DNA of 64,000 bases from Cycas panzhihuaensis (Eukaryota > Cycadophyta). A program made the position numbers and the translations under genes. Position 1 is the first letter of the stretch. Each line of letters starts with the position of its first letter. Location: the NCBI GenBank assembly GCA_023213395.1, contig CM041465.1, positions 246,457,741-246,521,740 on the forward strand. The letters run 5' to 3'. Shown here one piece after another: positions 1 to 10,599 of the stretch. The notes beneath the pieces are model-generated. The model had not been told where the DNA came from. It ran no database searches and saw nothing but the letters and a program-made list of their open reading frames with translations.

Positions 1-57
1 TCAATTCAAGTTCTGTTAGCATTAGTAGCTTCTCTTAATTTGGAATTAGAATAGTTA

Positions 58-1258
58 GATGTAAAATTATTTTTTCTACATAGAGATTTAGATAAAGAGA
101 TATATATGGATCAGCTAGAAGGGTTTGTATAAGATGGCAGGAAAAGAGTTACTTGTAGGCTTAAGATATCATTGTATGGCCCGAAGCAATCACCTAACAA
201 ATAGTATAATAAGTTTACTGTATTTATGGAGAGCCAAATTTTTAAAAGAAGTGAGTATAATCATTATGTTTACTTTAAGTTCTTAGACAATATCTTATTC
301 ATTATCTTTGCATTGTATGTTAATGGCATGCTAGTTGTAAGCAAGAGTATGGCAGAAATCAATAAGTTAAAGGCTCAATTGGCTAGGTATTTTGATATGA
401 AGGATCTAGAGTTGCAAAATAAATCTTAGGCATGGAGATATATAGAGATAGGAAACATGGTAAGTTATAGCTATCATAGTAGAAATATATAGAGAAGGTA
501 CTAGATTTGATATGGCAAATGTGAAACTAGTTATTATCCTGTTGGCTTCCTATTTCAAGATTTCTTTGAGTATGAGTCCTAGTAGTAAAGAAGAAAAGGA
601 TTATATATCTTATGTACCTTATGCTAGTGTAGTAGGAAGTTTGATATATGATATGGTATATACAAGACCTGATATTTCACATGTAGTTGGTGTAGTTAGA
701 AGGTTTATAGCAAATCTAAGAAAGGAACATTGGGCAGTAATGAAATGGGTGCTTCGGTATTTAAAGAGTATAAGCGACTATTGCATTACCTTTGATGGTA
801 TAAGTAATCAAGTTTGTAGACATGTTGATTTAAACTTTATAAGAGATTTAGATAAGAGAAGGTCTACTTTGAGTTATGTGTTTACTCTTATAAATAGTAT
901 GATTAGTTGGATGTCAAAATTGTAGAGTATAATTACATTATCAACTATAAAAGTAGAATATATTGCTATAGCACATGCTTATAAGAAAGCAATCTAATTA
1001 CAAGGTCTATTAGTTGAACTTGGAAGGAAATGGGAAAAGGTAAAAGTATTTTGTAATAGTCAAAGTGTCATTTACTTAGTAAAGAATCTAGCTTATCAAA
1101 GTAGGACAAAACATATTACTCTTAAATAGTATTTTGTTAGATAGGTTATGGAAGTAAGTGGAGTGGCACTTAAGAAGGTTAACACAAAATAGATTTATAC
1201 TAACATTATCATAAAACTATTACTATTGGAGAAGTTCAAATGGTACTTAACTTCTCTT
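58..1258 (+). pseudogene. copia pol remnant: reverse transcriptase and RNase H
   Basis: A broken copia polyprotein read in several frames. Near 58-135 is the RT motif region (DVKLFFLHRDL followed by EIYMDQLEGF). The catalytic box at 316-327 reads YVNG where copia RT has YVDD, so the second metal-binding aspartate is lost. From about 600 to 790 comes the conserved block ending RT (YASVVGSLIYDMVYTRPDIS). RNase H follows at about 936-1130 (VEYIAIAHA, then LLVELG, CNSQSVIYLVKN and RTKHI). The extreme C-terminus (EKFKWYLTSL) is at 1229-1258. At least four in-frame stops separate these blocks. Family assignment is secure from motif order; no function is expected. Confidence 0.85.
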
Positions 1259-1334
1259 GGTTTGTAGAAAAGGTGATGAATGGTCCAGGAAAGGTATAAA
1301 GTAAATTGTTGTCAAGGTGGAGATTATTAGATAA

Positions 1335-1941
1335 TGTGACAACAATGTTTTAGAGGCAAAATTTTTGACAGGTTGGCAGTGTGGTTTCCCCTCTAAACTT
1401 CTGTGGGGGAATCTAAAGGGAGCGGAAGCCTCCCTTAGCTGAGGGATGTAGGGGGAGCTAGAACCCCCCCCCCCCCCCACCCCCAACAAAGAGGGGGTTC
1501 AAGGGCGATAGCCCCTGACCTAGAAAGCTAGCACTATAAAACATATTAAATTATAAAGAGAATTAAGATTGTTCATTCAAAATACCATAGGTTTGATGAT
1601 TGAGATATATGCCTTATATAACTCTCTTATATTGCCCGATTTAGGGTGTTTTTTCATCATGTTAATAATATTCAATGTATTAGATGTACTATATTAAGAA
1701 GAGGCAGCAAGTTGTTGTTGCTGTGAGAATTTTATTACTAATTATATACATTTCTTCATTCTTGTATAATAAAGATCAATACCTTTCCTATGTGGATGTT
1801 TCCCTAACACACTACTAGGGTTTTACCATGTTATATTTGGTGTATATGTGATACTTTAGTTTTTTGATTTATTTATTGTATTATCTCTAGTTTAAGAACT
1901 TGCATGTTAAATTTCAGTTTCAATTCCTATAACTAGTTACA
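1335..1941 (+). repeat. 3' LTR of copia element G
   Basis: Starts at TGTGAC shortly after the purine tract and probably ends at GTTACA (1941), giving TG...CA ends. It holds a G/C-rich block at 1390-1520 with a run of 15 C at 1464-1478, then an AT-rich part with likely polyadenylation context (AATAAAGATC near 1768). Both ends are inferred because the 5' LTR is outside the window. Confidence 0.5.
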
Positions 1942-1956
1942 AAATAGTTTAGATCT

Positions 1957-4427
1957 TGGTGGTTGGAATCACGTCTATGGGATGGTAACTACACCTAGTT
2001 AGGATTATGACTGTCAACAGAAGGCTCTGGAGTAAAGGGGTCAATCCAACAAGTGAAAGGATGCACCCACATAGGGCATTTGTGCATCAAAACGCATGTT
2101 CGAAACTCACGAATGGTGCACAACTTTCTCTAAGTAACTTAGTCTTTGATTTTAAAGGGTAGCGAAAGTGAGGGATATCCTCAATTTCCTAAGTAACCTC
2201 AAAATAGGGGTCTTCCTGCCCTTGGATGGCTAGAAGGGGAAAGCAAGACCTAACGGGAAAGCAGATCCTTGTGGAACATGAAGGGATATAGATAGGATAT
2301 ATGTAAGTATGTGAAGGGAGATATCCATTCGTAAGGGTGGTGTTAGACAACTACCTTATGCACGAAACTGACCCAAATGAAGGAGTGATGAAGTTATTAA
2401 GTTAGTGTAGGTATGATGGGGTTAAAGAAGGAAGTCTTAAAGGGATGAGTCCTCCTTGGACTAACCCACCTAAAAGGAGCATTAAAGGGATAAAAAATGG
2501 TGGCAGAAGAAGTTCCCACCACTCTACGCATGAAGAAATCTAATCTCTACGTGCAACAATGGAACGACATATAATCGGTCATGCAAATAAGAGATAAAAG
2601 AAGTATATGTATAGAAGACAACAGATATACTTTCTCTCTAATATGAATCCTCGCTCTCTTTTTCACTTTAAACAAGGGAAAGGAGAAGAGAGAGAGAGAG
2701 AGAGACAAACCAATCAATCATATAAAATGCACAGTAATGATGTAAACCCTAGGGGGTTGTATGTAATCAAAGGGAAAGAAGGAGGGGATACCTCTTATCA
2801 AGTGCTCTTTCCTAAAGTGCATGCTAATGTGCATATATAAAGGAGTAGTGTGAGTAGGTTCTCTTTTATCTTTTTCCTTTATGTTCTTTTCATGCGAATA
2901 TGTAAACTAAAAAAAAACAAGAAAAGACCTACAAAAGGAAGGCAGCATACCAGGAAAGATGATGTAGCTAAAATGAAGTTTCCATCTTGTGCCACACCCA
3001 CTTCTTCTTTTCCCTCTCTCAACATATGAGCGGCGTAGGGGCTTCCTTACCTCCCCCAAAACAAAAGGAAGAAAATAAGAAAAACATAAAGGAAAAGGAA
3101 CTATACAAAAGCTGAAGTAATCAAGGAAAAGGAAAGCCAAGAAACGTACCTAGATTGTTGTGGTTTGTCCTTCTCCATAAATGGCATGATAAACCTGTAA
3201 TCACAAAGGTTTCTTCCCTTTTCTAAGGGGCTGATAGAATGCCAAACAAATATATGTATATATGTAATTATAAAATGCTAAAAATATTGCAAGTTAAAGT
3301 ACTTCAAGTTAAGTGATCTTCCAACCAAAGAACAACTCTACATCTCCCCAAATCCAATAACACAAGACAAGGTATGGGGGAGGTTAGCCTCAGAATGGCT
3401 AATTCTCCAACAAGTGTATCTCCATGCTACCCTTAGACATAGAAAACAATAGGTTGGGATAGCCTAATGGCAACAAATAATAGGAGAAACAAACAACATG
3501 AGGTTCACAAATGTTGCATTAACCAAGCCAAGACCCAAGGTGGATAAAAAACACTATTTGGGGCTTAGAAATCTACCCAAGAAAAGTGCTCATGCCTAGA
3601 AATAGTGTAGTCAGGGATTATATATATTGATATCCAGTGTTGGCCTATTTCTAAAGACTCCCTAGTAGCTCAAAAAAGGCACGAGTGGAAGAGAGGAAAG
3701 AGGAGAAGGGGGGTTGCCCTTAAGGAGTAGGCCTAGTTTGGTACAGAACCCACCTTAGCTCCTTTCTCTCACTCTTTTGGATCCTCCCCCGCAGCCTCCT
3801 TGGAAAAAATTATGAGAGGGCAGGAAGATGAAAGGGCAGAAAGGAAAGAAATGGAGGGACTGCGAAGTTTACTGTGGTACTGCAACATTTACCGTGCTGC
3901 AGTGAGAGAGACAAAAACATGACAAAAATGGATGCCTGGGAGCCATAAAAGAGGGTACCCCAGGCCTAGGAGGGGCCAACCCTCTGTCCAGGTAGCTGGG
4001 GATAGGCATATAAAGAGGAAGACCTAAACCGAATGGGGTACCAGAGTGGTGGGATTCCCAGGAAACTGATAACTAGAATAAAGATGTACCACTCACACTT
4101 AGCAGGGTGCTAAGAGTTACGATGTGGTAAGGGGGTGTGACAGATCACACAGGCTGAGTGATGCTTAGGACAACATGGAGGTGTATAGGAGGGTTGTGGA
4201 GTGCCATGGGGATGCATGTTCTACTGATTGTCATAGGCTGAAAGAGTATCAACTAATATGATCAAGTAACAGATGCAAGATAATCACTCAAATGTATCAG
4301 TTAGTTATGCAATGAAGGGATGCTTCAATTTACCTTTTTATAGAAGTAACAAAGGCAAAGGCTAGAAATATATCTGTACTTACCTGAGTTGATTTGCCAA
4401 GAACCCATTCCCAGTAGCCGGGAAACA
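1957..4427 (-). repeat. 3' LTR of element A (left copy)
   Basis: Matches the right copy from the GGAATCACRTCTATGGGATG block near 1965 to CCGGGAAA at 4418-4425. In element orientation it starts TGTTTCCCGG, directly after the purine tract. Includes a (GA)n run near 2690-2706. Compared with the right copy it lacks about 600 bp at position 3863 and a roughly 30-bp segment near 3520. Short reading frames inside both copies are not conserved and look non-coding. Confidence 0.85.
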
Positions 4428-4969
4428 TTGCCCCCTTAGTGGTAGAGCCTCGCAGCTTGGGGGCGTAATGTGATGGCAAATGCTGGCAACACAATGTTAG
4501 TAGCACAAATATATACAAATAACCATAACAATGGTGCGATCCAAAGGCAACGACGAGTGTCATGGTGGAGCGCGTAGGTGTAGAGGTAAGGGTAAGATAA
4601 CATAGGGGTTGTGTACGTGTCACCATATAGACATCATGCAATGATAGCAGATAAGGGGAATGCCCACAACATAAGAGTAGAATGGAAGGGTGGTGAGGAC
4701 CACATATAAGATCAGATACATGTTATGAATAAAGTGTTATGTACAGACACAAGCCAAGAATAGTGAGAGTTATGTGCTAAGGTGTTAAGAGTAGAGTAAA
4801 GAAAACAAACCTGGTGGTCGCCATAGTTTAACCTCATTAATGGTTGGCTTTCGGAGGTGCGAACGGATCATGATGTGAAGTGCAAGATGACTCGAGGCTT
4901 GGGCCCATGGGCGACCGGATAAGTCTCTCAAGGTGGGTTGTTAAGGAGAGGAAGGCGACGCTCAAGGAC

Positions 4970-5340
4970 GAGACAAACCAAGCTATCCACCTCAGTGTTA
5001 AGAGCCTGAGGGATGTGTCGGATGTCTACAGATGAAAAACAAGCCAACAGAGACCTGGCGGTCAAGGTGAGGACTCTCATGCATGGGCACCGCACCTAGT
5101 AAACCTGGGTGAGATGGGACACCATAATTTGAGAGTCATAAAGGAGGATGATACGTCTATGGTAGAAGTAGAGTGCGTCAGTAAAGGCCCCAATAACAGT
5201 TGTGTACTTAGCTTCGTTATTAGTGGCCTCAGGGAGGAAGATTCTGGAATGCATGAAGTCATGTCTTGAAGGGTTATGAAGAGTCCACATGACGGAGAAA
5301 GGGCCAGGGTTGTCACAACTTCTACCATCACTTAAAATGA
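4970..5340 (-). pseudogene. second RNase H domain (NPG type) of element A, downstream of integrase
   Basis: Minus-strand RNase HI fold of the kind with an NPG motif near its start. In order: SDGRSCDNPGP (about 5330-5298), TNNEAKY (about 5225-5205), YDSQIMV (about 5138-5118), then, past one in-frame stop at 5096-5098, RHIPQALNTEVDSLV (about 5018-4974). The four metal-binding acids (D in SDGR, E in NNEA, D in YDSQ, D in VDSL) and the late H are all present; only the stop breaks it. In Tat elements an extra RNase H of this type is usually described between the first RNase H and integrase. Here it lies about 4 kb beyond the integrase end and close to the 3' LTR. Confidence 0.75.
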
Positions 5341-5419
5341 GTAACGCCATGACAAGAGGATTGAGGTCTCGATAGAGAAAAAGTGCTGACGAGATCGGTG
5401 AGTGAAGATAACTCAACGA

Positions 5420-7080
5420 TACAAAACAGTCATAAAGGGATCAAGTGGCTATCAATAAGGGCCACAAAGTGCAGGAAGACCCAAAGATGAGGCTACCTGA
5501 GGACAAAGAGGACTATCTAGCGGATAGGAAAGAACCAGCGGCGGAAAGGCTCCTCTAAGGGTGCCAAAGGTCGCTTAAAGAAGCAAAATGTGGTCCCAAA
5601 CAGAGGGGACACTCCCTTTGGGAGCCCTAGAGACACGAACAGGCAGCAAAAATGGGCTCAGGATGGCGAAACAAGCCAAATGAGTATAAATGGAAGTGGC
5701 ACATAAAACGAGGTAGAAGGAGCCTCGCAAGGCCATGGAAGAGGTGTCATAAATGTGCACGGAGGGTCAGGAAAGGAGGAAGGCCACGAAGGCGAAATGG
5801 GAGGCAGACCTAGAAGGCAAAGATGATCAGGGAAGAGAGATGGTCCCAAGGGCTGTCGCAGCAAGGGAAATTGAAGAAGTAACCGTCGAGGCCCCCGCCT
5901 ATATAAGGAAAACTTGGTGAAAATGGAATCCATTTTCATAGGCTTACAAATGATTCAGAGCCTTTCTCCTTACGTAGCGGAGTGTCGCCCAACTTCATAG
6001 GCACACAGGGAGAGATTGAACCATTGAATTAGGATACAAAGACAACTGATGAGACCAAAGGGATGAGATGGTGGTAGCGAGGCCAGATTTGATGAGTGGA
6101 TCACTCATTCCCTGACCCATTTTATCATTTAAGTTTTGTAGATTTTTAGTGATTTTTAATGTAGTTTTGGACCCCTTATAGGTGAATTGCGATCTCTTGG
6201 AGTCTGAATTGGACCTAGTGAGAGGGGGGACTAGGGCATTAGGTAGCCCTGGTCCCGGTGGGCCAGAGCATGGCCCGCCTAGATAAAAAAAAATTATTTT
6301 TTTGGGCAAGGAACCCCCCATTTTATGGGTGTGATGTCAGCACTACGGCGAAGATCACAGTGCCGCGATCTTTACTGCGGGGCCACTAAGATCGTGTTGA
6401 AATCTCAGCAGGCCCCATGCTAAACTCTACGATACCACGGAGTTTAGCATGGTGCAAGGACAGATGAGCTGAAAAACATAAAAGATGGCCCAAAGCATAG
6501 CCAAACCTCAATCAGAGAGGAATGAGGGGTAGTCCTGAAGGCAGGCAGGTAGGTTTAGGTGGATTTTAAATGGTTTCTTGGGTGTTTTGCAAGTGGTTAT
6601 CACGGTGGACAACCGTGAGAATATAGGAGTAGCTATGCTCAACTTTATTGAGATGATGTCTTGAGGAGATCGGTGAGTGCTAGGGAGGTATGGCCTATTG
6701 GAGGCCATCCAGAGATTGCAGTATGCATTTGACCAATGCCTCTTAGTAGACATTATCTTGCATTAGGATCAACGGAGGCACGTATTCCATCTCCCCCAAG
6801 TAGGAGACATCACTATCACATCGAGAGATGTTAGGAGGATCCTGGGAGTACTGTCGACAGGAGTATTAGTGTTGCTAGGTGCATTGCCTAGTAATGGCAC
6901 TGCACACAGAGAGGAAATGACCTATTTCACAGGTCAGGACTAATGGGAGAGGAGATGCATACCCGTATAGAGTATGATCATGTCTAGCATTCCTCAAGTG
7001 AGGAAGTAGATTATAATGTACATTTTATTCTGAATATCTTGGAAATAGAATTATAGGGACATACACAGTGGGTGGATGGA
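5420..7080. other. non-coding or unrecognised internal region of element A
   Basis: No protein family recognised. Short minus-strand frames around 5660-5940 and 5995-6320 are proline- and serine-rich and lack family motifs. A TATA-like string, CTATATAAGG, lies on the plus strand at about 5898-5907. It points towards the plus-strand ORF relic that begins near 7080, so it could be an internal antisense promoter; this is speculative. Confidence 0.4.
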
Positions 7081-7081
7081 G

Positions 7082-8240
7082 ACAGTGAGGAGATGTGAGG
7101 TTGGGAAGAGGTTGGACTGGGCTACGTTAATAGCGACGAACTTGGTCGCCTAGTTAGATGCTATCAAGGTAGCTGAGAGAAGAGGACTATCCTACAGCAT
7201 GTTGCTGCAGTGTTGGTTCTTTGATCATTTTAGGGAAGTGGCACAACCAGGAGGACCACATCTGATTTCAGCATGGGCTCCCATGGTCCACAGGTGGTAG
7301 ACTCAGTTCAGGACAACTGAGGACTAGGCATATGTTAGGAGTTCAGTGGAGGCTACATCACTAGACCTCCTCACCATGGTAGACTACACATCAGATCCAT
7401 ATAGAGGGGTGAGGTTCGATAGTGATAACGAGGCAAGAGGAGCAGGAGGTGCCTCTAGCAAGGGAGATGATGACGATGGAGATGATGGGGGTGATGAGGT
7501 CAGCCCATCAAGAGCAGTAGGTGGAGAGGTAGGTCCATCAAGGACCACAAGAGGAGAGGCAGGACCATAAGGAGCCACAGGAGGAGACGTGGGTCCTTCA
7601 TGGATTACAGGGAGAGGTGGAGCTTCTTAGACACCAGTTCAGAAGTTTAGGATAATGGGGAGAGTATGAGCAGTAGCAGCACTAGCAGAGGAGGTCAGAG
7701 GTGCCCCAACATGCCAGGTGATCGGAAAGGTGGTACCAGAGGAGGAGGAGGTACCAGCAGCAAGAGGAGGACCTGAGGAGGAGGTGATTGTCTAAGTCGG
7801 GGATCCGACAGTTCCAGCAGGTGAGATACTACCCTTTTCCCATCATCTTTTGATCACCATATATCTAGTTATTGTGCTTTGTTTAATTTGTTGGGTATGG
7901 ATATATATATTGATACATGGCATGTTGGATTTCATAGGAGTAGTGGATATTGGGAGGCTGGTTGAGGTAATAGTCTGGGAGATGTTCCCTTGGGCCTACA
8001 CAGAGGGGAAACCTCCCATCGAGGCGGGAGAGGAGCCATGGTCGGTAGGGGCCCATACAGCAGCATTTGCCCCATTAGTCAAGGCCAAAGACATGTAGGT
8101 GGTAGCACAAAGCATGAATGGGATGGCTATAAGAAGAGCTAGATATGACCAAAGTAAAGAGAGATACTCTACGAGGTCAGGTCTAAGCTCCAGAGGCTCA
8201 GGGAGGAGTAGGTGGTGATGCAGAGAGTCACATCAGGATA
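7082..8240 (+). pseudogene. antisense ORF relic of element A, plant-mobile-domain-like
   Basis: Plus-strand reading opposite to the rest of A. One frame runs, with a few stops, from about 7088 (RRCEVGKRLDW) through VAERRGLSYSMLLQCWFF (about 7170-7220) and DHFREV to a block ending HRWW near 7300. A tail rich in Gly, Ser, Asp and Glu follows at 7420-7800. The L-L-Q-x-W-F...HF pattern resembles plant mobile-domain proteins carried by some transposons, and Tat elements are known to carry antisense ORFs between pol and the 3' LTR. Near 8100-8200 a charged helix-like segment continues. The family match is by eye and weak; position and strand are what make it persuasive. Confidence 0.45.
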
Positions 8241-9277
8241 GCAATGTTGGAGGAGTGGCTCTGAAGAGTGGAGGGCGAGAGGGATCATATTCAGGTACGA
8301 TACGATTAGTTGGTGGACTAGATGGCATCAAGGTCATCACAGAGTAGGACATATACCCACACAGCAGCGACGACCCCAAGGAGGCCTCGGGACAAGGGAA
8401 GTGAGGCAGGGAGCTCCCAAAGGTGTAAGAGGAGTCTAGGAGGCATGTGATCCCTAGGAGAGGGATCACATAGACCAAGGGATGATACCCTAGGAGTAGG
8501 GCAGTATTAGAGAGTAGGATACAATAGTTTTCGATTTGACATGAGAAAGCACCGGACCTCCAGGGAGTCACCATATGTTGCCACATGATTTATCTTCTTC
8601 CTGCAAGGATTCTGGCTTCCCGCAGATGATGTACCATACCATTTGTATGATATAATACATGACAATTTTGTGTATACATATGACGCCATTGGCACCCTAT
8701 TTGATATGTGCTGATGTATGTGATGACACATGATGATGGATGATATTATGTTTGCTTTTATGTGTATACATATGTGTATATGTATGAGGGAGCACGGATG
8801 ATGAGGAGCTATAGATTATGATGTTTTTTAGTTGATTATTATATGGTTTGAGTTAGAGGATTGTTTGAGTTACACACACTTCCTTTCATGCAAGGTAATA
8901 TTCCTAGCAGGCACATACATGATCACCATGAGAATCGGTGATGGACATATGTGAGGCTAGGAGGTAGGGCAGTATATATATCCACATAGGAGCATAGCAG
9001 GATATACAAAGGCAGTGCTAGTGGGAAGGGAGTGACAATACTCTAGCACGTCATCCTAGTGGGGAATGTTTCCAAGCTCAGGAACGACAGGGACAACATA
9101 CCCAATTAGGAAGATGGGGCCTCCAGAGAAAGGGGGACAAGAGGTTCTGCGGGAGGAAACCAAAGGAAGCAAGAAGGCCACCCTAAGCTACTATTCGCCT
9201 ATGATTAGGAGGAATAGGGATGCGCCTAGGGTGGTAGTTTAGGCTCATTTTAGAGTGCAAAGAGAAGAGTGAAATAG
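8241..9277. other. unrecognised internal sequence of element A
   Basis: Between the antisense ORF relic and the end of integrase. No motif, RNA gene or repeat recognised on either strand; short frames on both strands have no family character. Confidence 0.4.
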
Positions 9278-10543
9278 TCATGCATAAATATTTTTTAGGA
9301 ATTTCCCATTAATGGCCTTCTCGAATTCGAGGCCCTATAGGGTGGTGATCCTGTAAGCATCATTCCCTAGGCTCTCGAGAACGACAAAGGGACCAACCCA
9401 TTTGGGTCTGAATTTGGTCAGGTAATCATGGAGATATTCCAGTTTGAGGACATGGTTCTCAGGATGTAAAGGATAGGAACGAAGGTATTTATCATATGTC
9501 CTTCGTGCCCTAGCCTTAAAGGTGAGGTTGGCTTGGTAGGCGGCCAAGCACTTCTCATCCAAGGCCTTGAGGTCTAAGAGGCAAGCCTGGCAGATAGACT
9601 CCTCATCGATAAGACCTCAGAGAGAGACCCGTAATAAAGGAATCTCCACTTCCAATGGGAGAATTACCTCTATTCTGTAGACTAGGGAGAAAGAAGTCAT
9701 TCCTGTAGTTGTACAAATAGACGTGCGATACACCCATAGAGCGGAAGAGAGCTTGAGATACCAATCTCTTTGAGATTGGGCTACAGTCTTCTTTAGAATA
9801 TTTATAAGACTTTTGTTGAACAATTCAACCTGGCCATTGGACTGGGGATAGTAGGGAGAGGAAGCCTTGTGAGAAATGTTAAATTTCTTGCAAAGCTCAT
9901 CCATCTCCTTATTACAAAAAGGAGTCCCATTATCCGTGATCAGGACATCAGGAACTCCGAAACAACAAATGATATGCTAGTAGATGAAGGTGGCTATCAT
10001 CTTACTAGGAGTAGTGGTCAAAGGAATGGCTTCCATCCATTTAGTACAGTACCCCGTAGCAATCAAGATGAACTTATGCTGCAATAAAGAGGACGGGAAT
10101 ATGGCTCCAATAAGGTCCAACCCCTATTGGGAGAAGGGCCATGGAGATATGAAGGGATGGAAAGCCTCGAAAGGCAAGTGGGTGATGTTAGGATACTCCT
10201 AGCATCATCGACATCTCAGGGCATAGGCATGGTCATCCTTAAAGAGGGACGGCTAATAATACCCCATATGGAGGATCCTTTGGGCCATGGATTGGCCCTT
10301 AAAGTGGCCCCCGCAAATGTCGTTGTGGCATTCACAGAGTATTTAGTTCGCTTCGTCAAGGGTGACACAGCGAAGAAGGATCCCATCGAAGGATCTTTTA
10401 TACAATACTTCACCCATAAGGAAGTACTGCTTGGTATTAGCCTGAATACGAGACCAAACTTTATTGCTAGCTTTGAGGTGATACTACTTCTGAGTGAGGT
10501 ATTGTATGATGTTTCATACCACTCACTATTAGTAAGTGGATGA
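9278..10543 (-). pseudogene. integrase of element A
   Basis: Minus-strand gypsy integrase in pieces. The N-terminal zinc-binding region lies at about 10540-10220, shifted between frames (SEWYETSYNT, then fragments ending in ISRPSL). The catalytic core end is at 9904-9617: SHKASSPYYPQSNGQVELFN, then KTVAQSQRDWYLKLSSALW and YRTS. The C-terminal domain is at 9562-9335 (FRPKWVGPFVVLESLGNDAY), continuing to INGKFLKNIYA and a natural stop at 9278-9280. The ending near NGKFLK...YA with no chromodomain matches the Tat group. Several stops and frameshifts lie between the blocks. Confidence 0.85.
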
Positions 10544-10599
10544 GGAGGAGAGTCTTGAATGGCCAGGATAGGCTCGTCAGGAAGAGAATCATCAATGGG

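Larger units (their letters stand above)
1..1941 (+). mobile_element. Ty1/copia element G, 3' part only
   Basis: The left edge of the window cuts into a copia-type LTR retrotransposon on the plus strand. What remains is the end of pol (RT and RNase H), a purine-rich tract (AAGGTGGAGA, near 1313) and a 3' LTR. The order RT, RNase H, PPT, LTR is standard for copia. Stops and frameshifts throughout show it is dead. The 5' LTR, gag and integrase lie outside the window. Gypsy element A begins about 15 bp past the proposed LTR end. Confidence 0.75.

Noticed and set aside
2607-2840. Open frame in the left LTR of A, with a relative at 22763-22954 in the right LTR
   Set aside because: The two LTR copies diverge and stop at different places; the frame is shared only because the DNA is repeated.
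2831-2845. TATATAAAGG-like string on the plus strand of the A LTR
   Set aside because: It points against the element and is changed to CATATGTAAAGG in the other LTR, so there is no support for a promoter.
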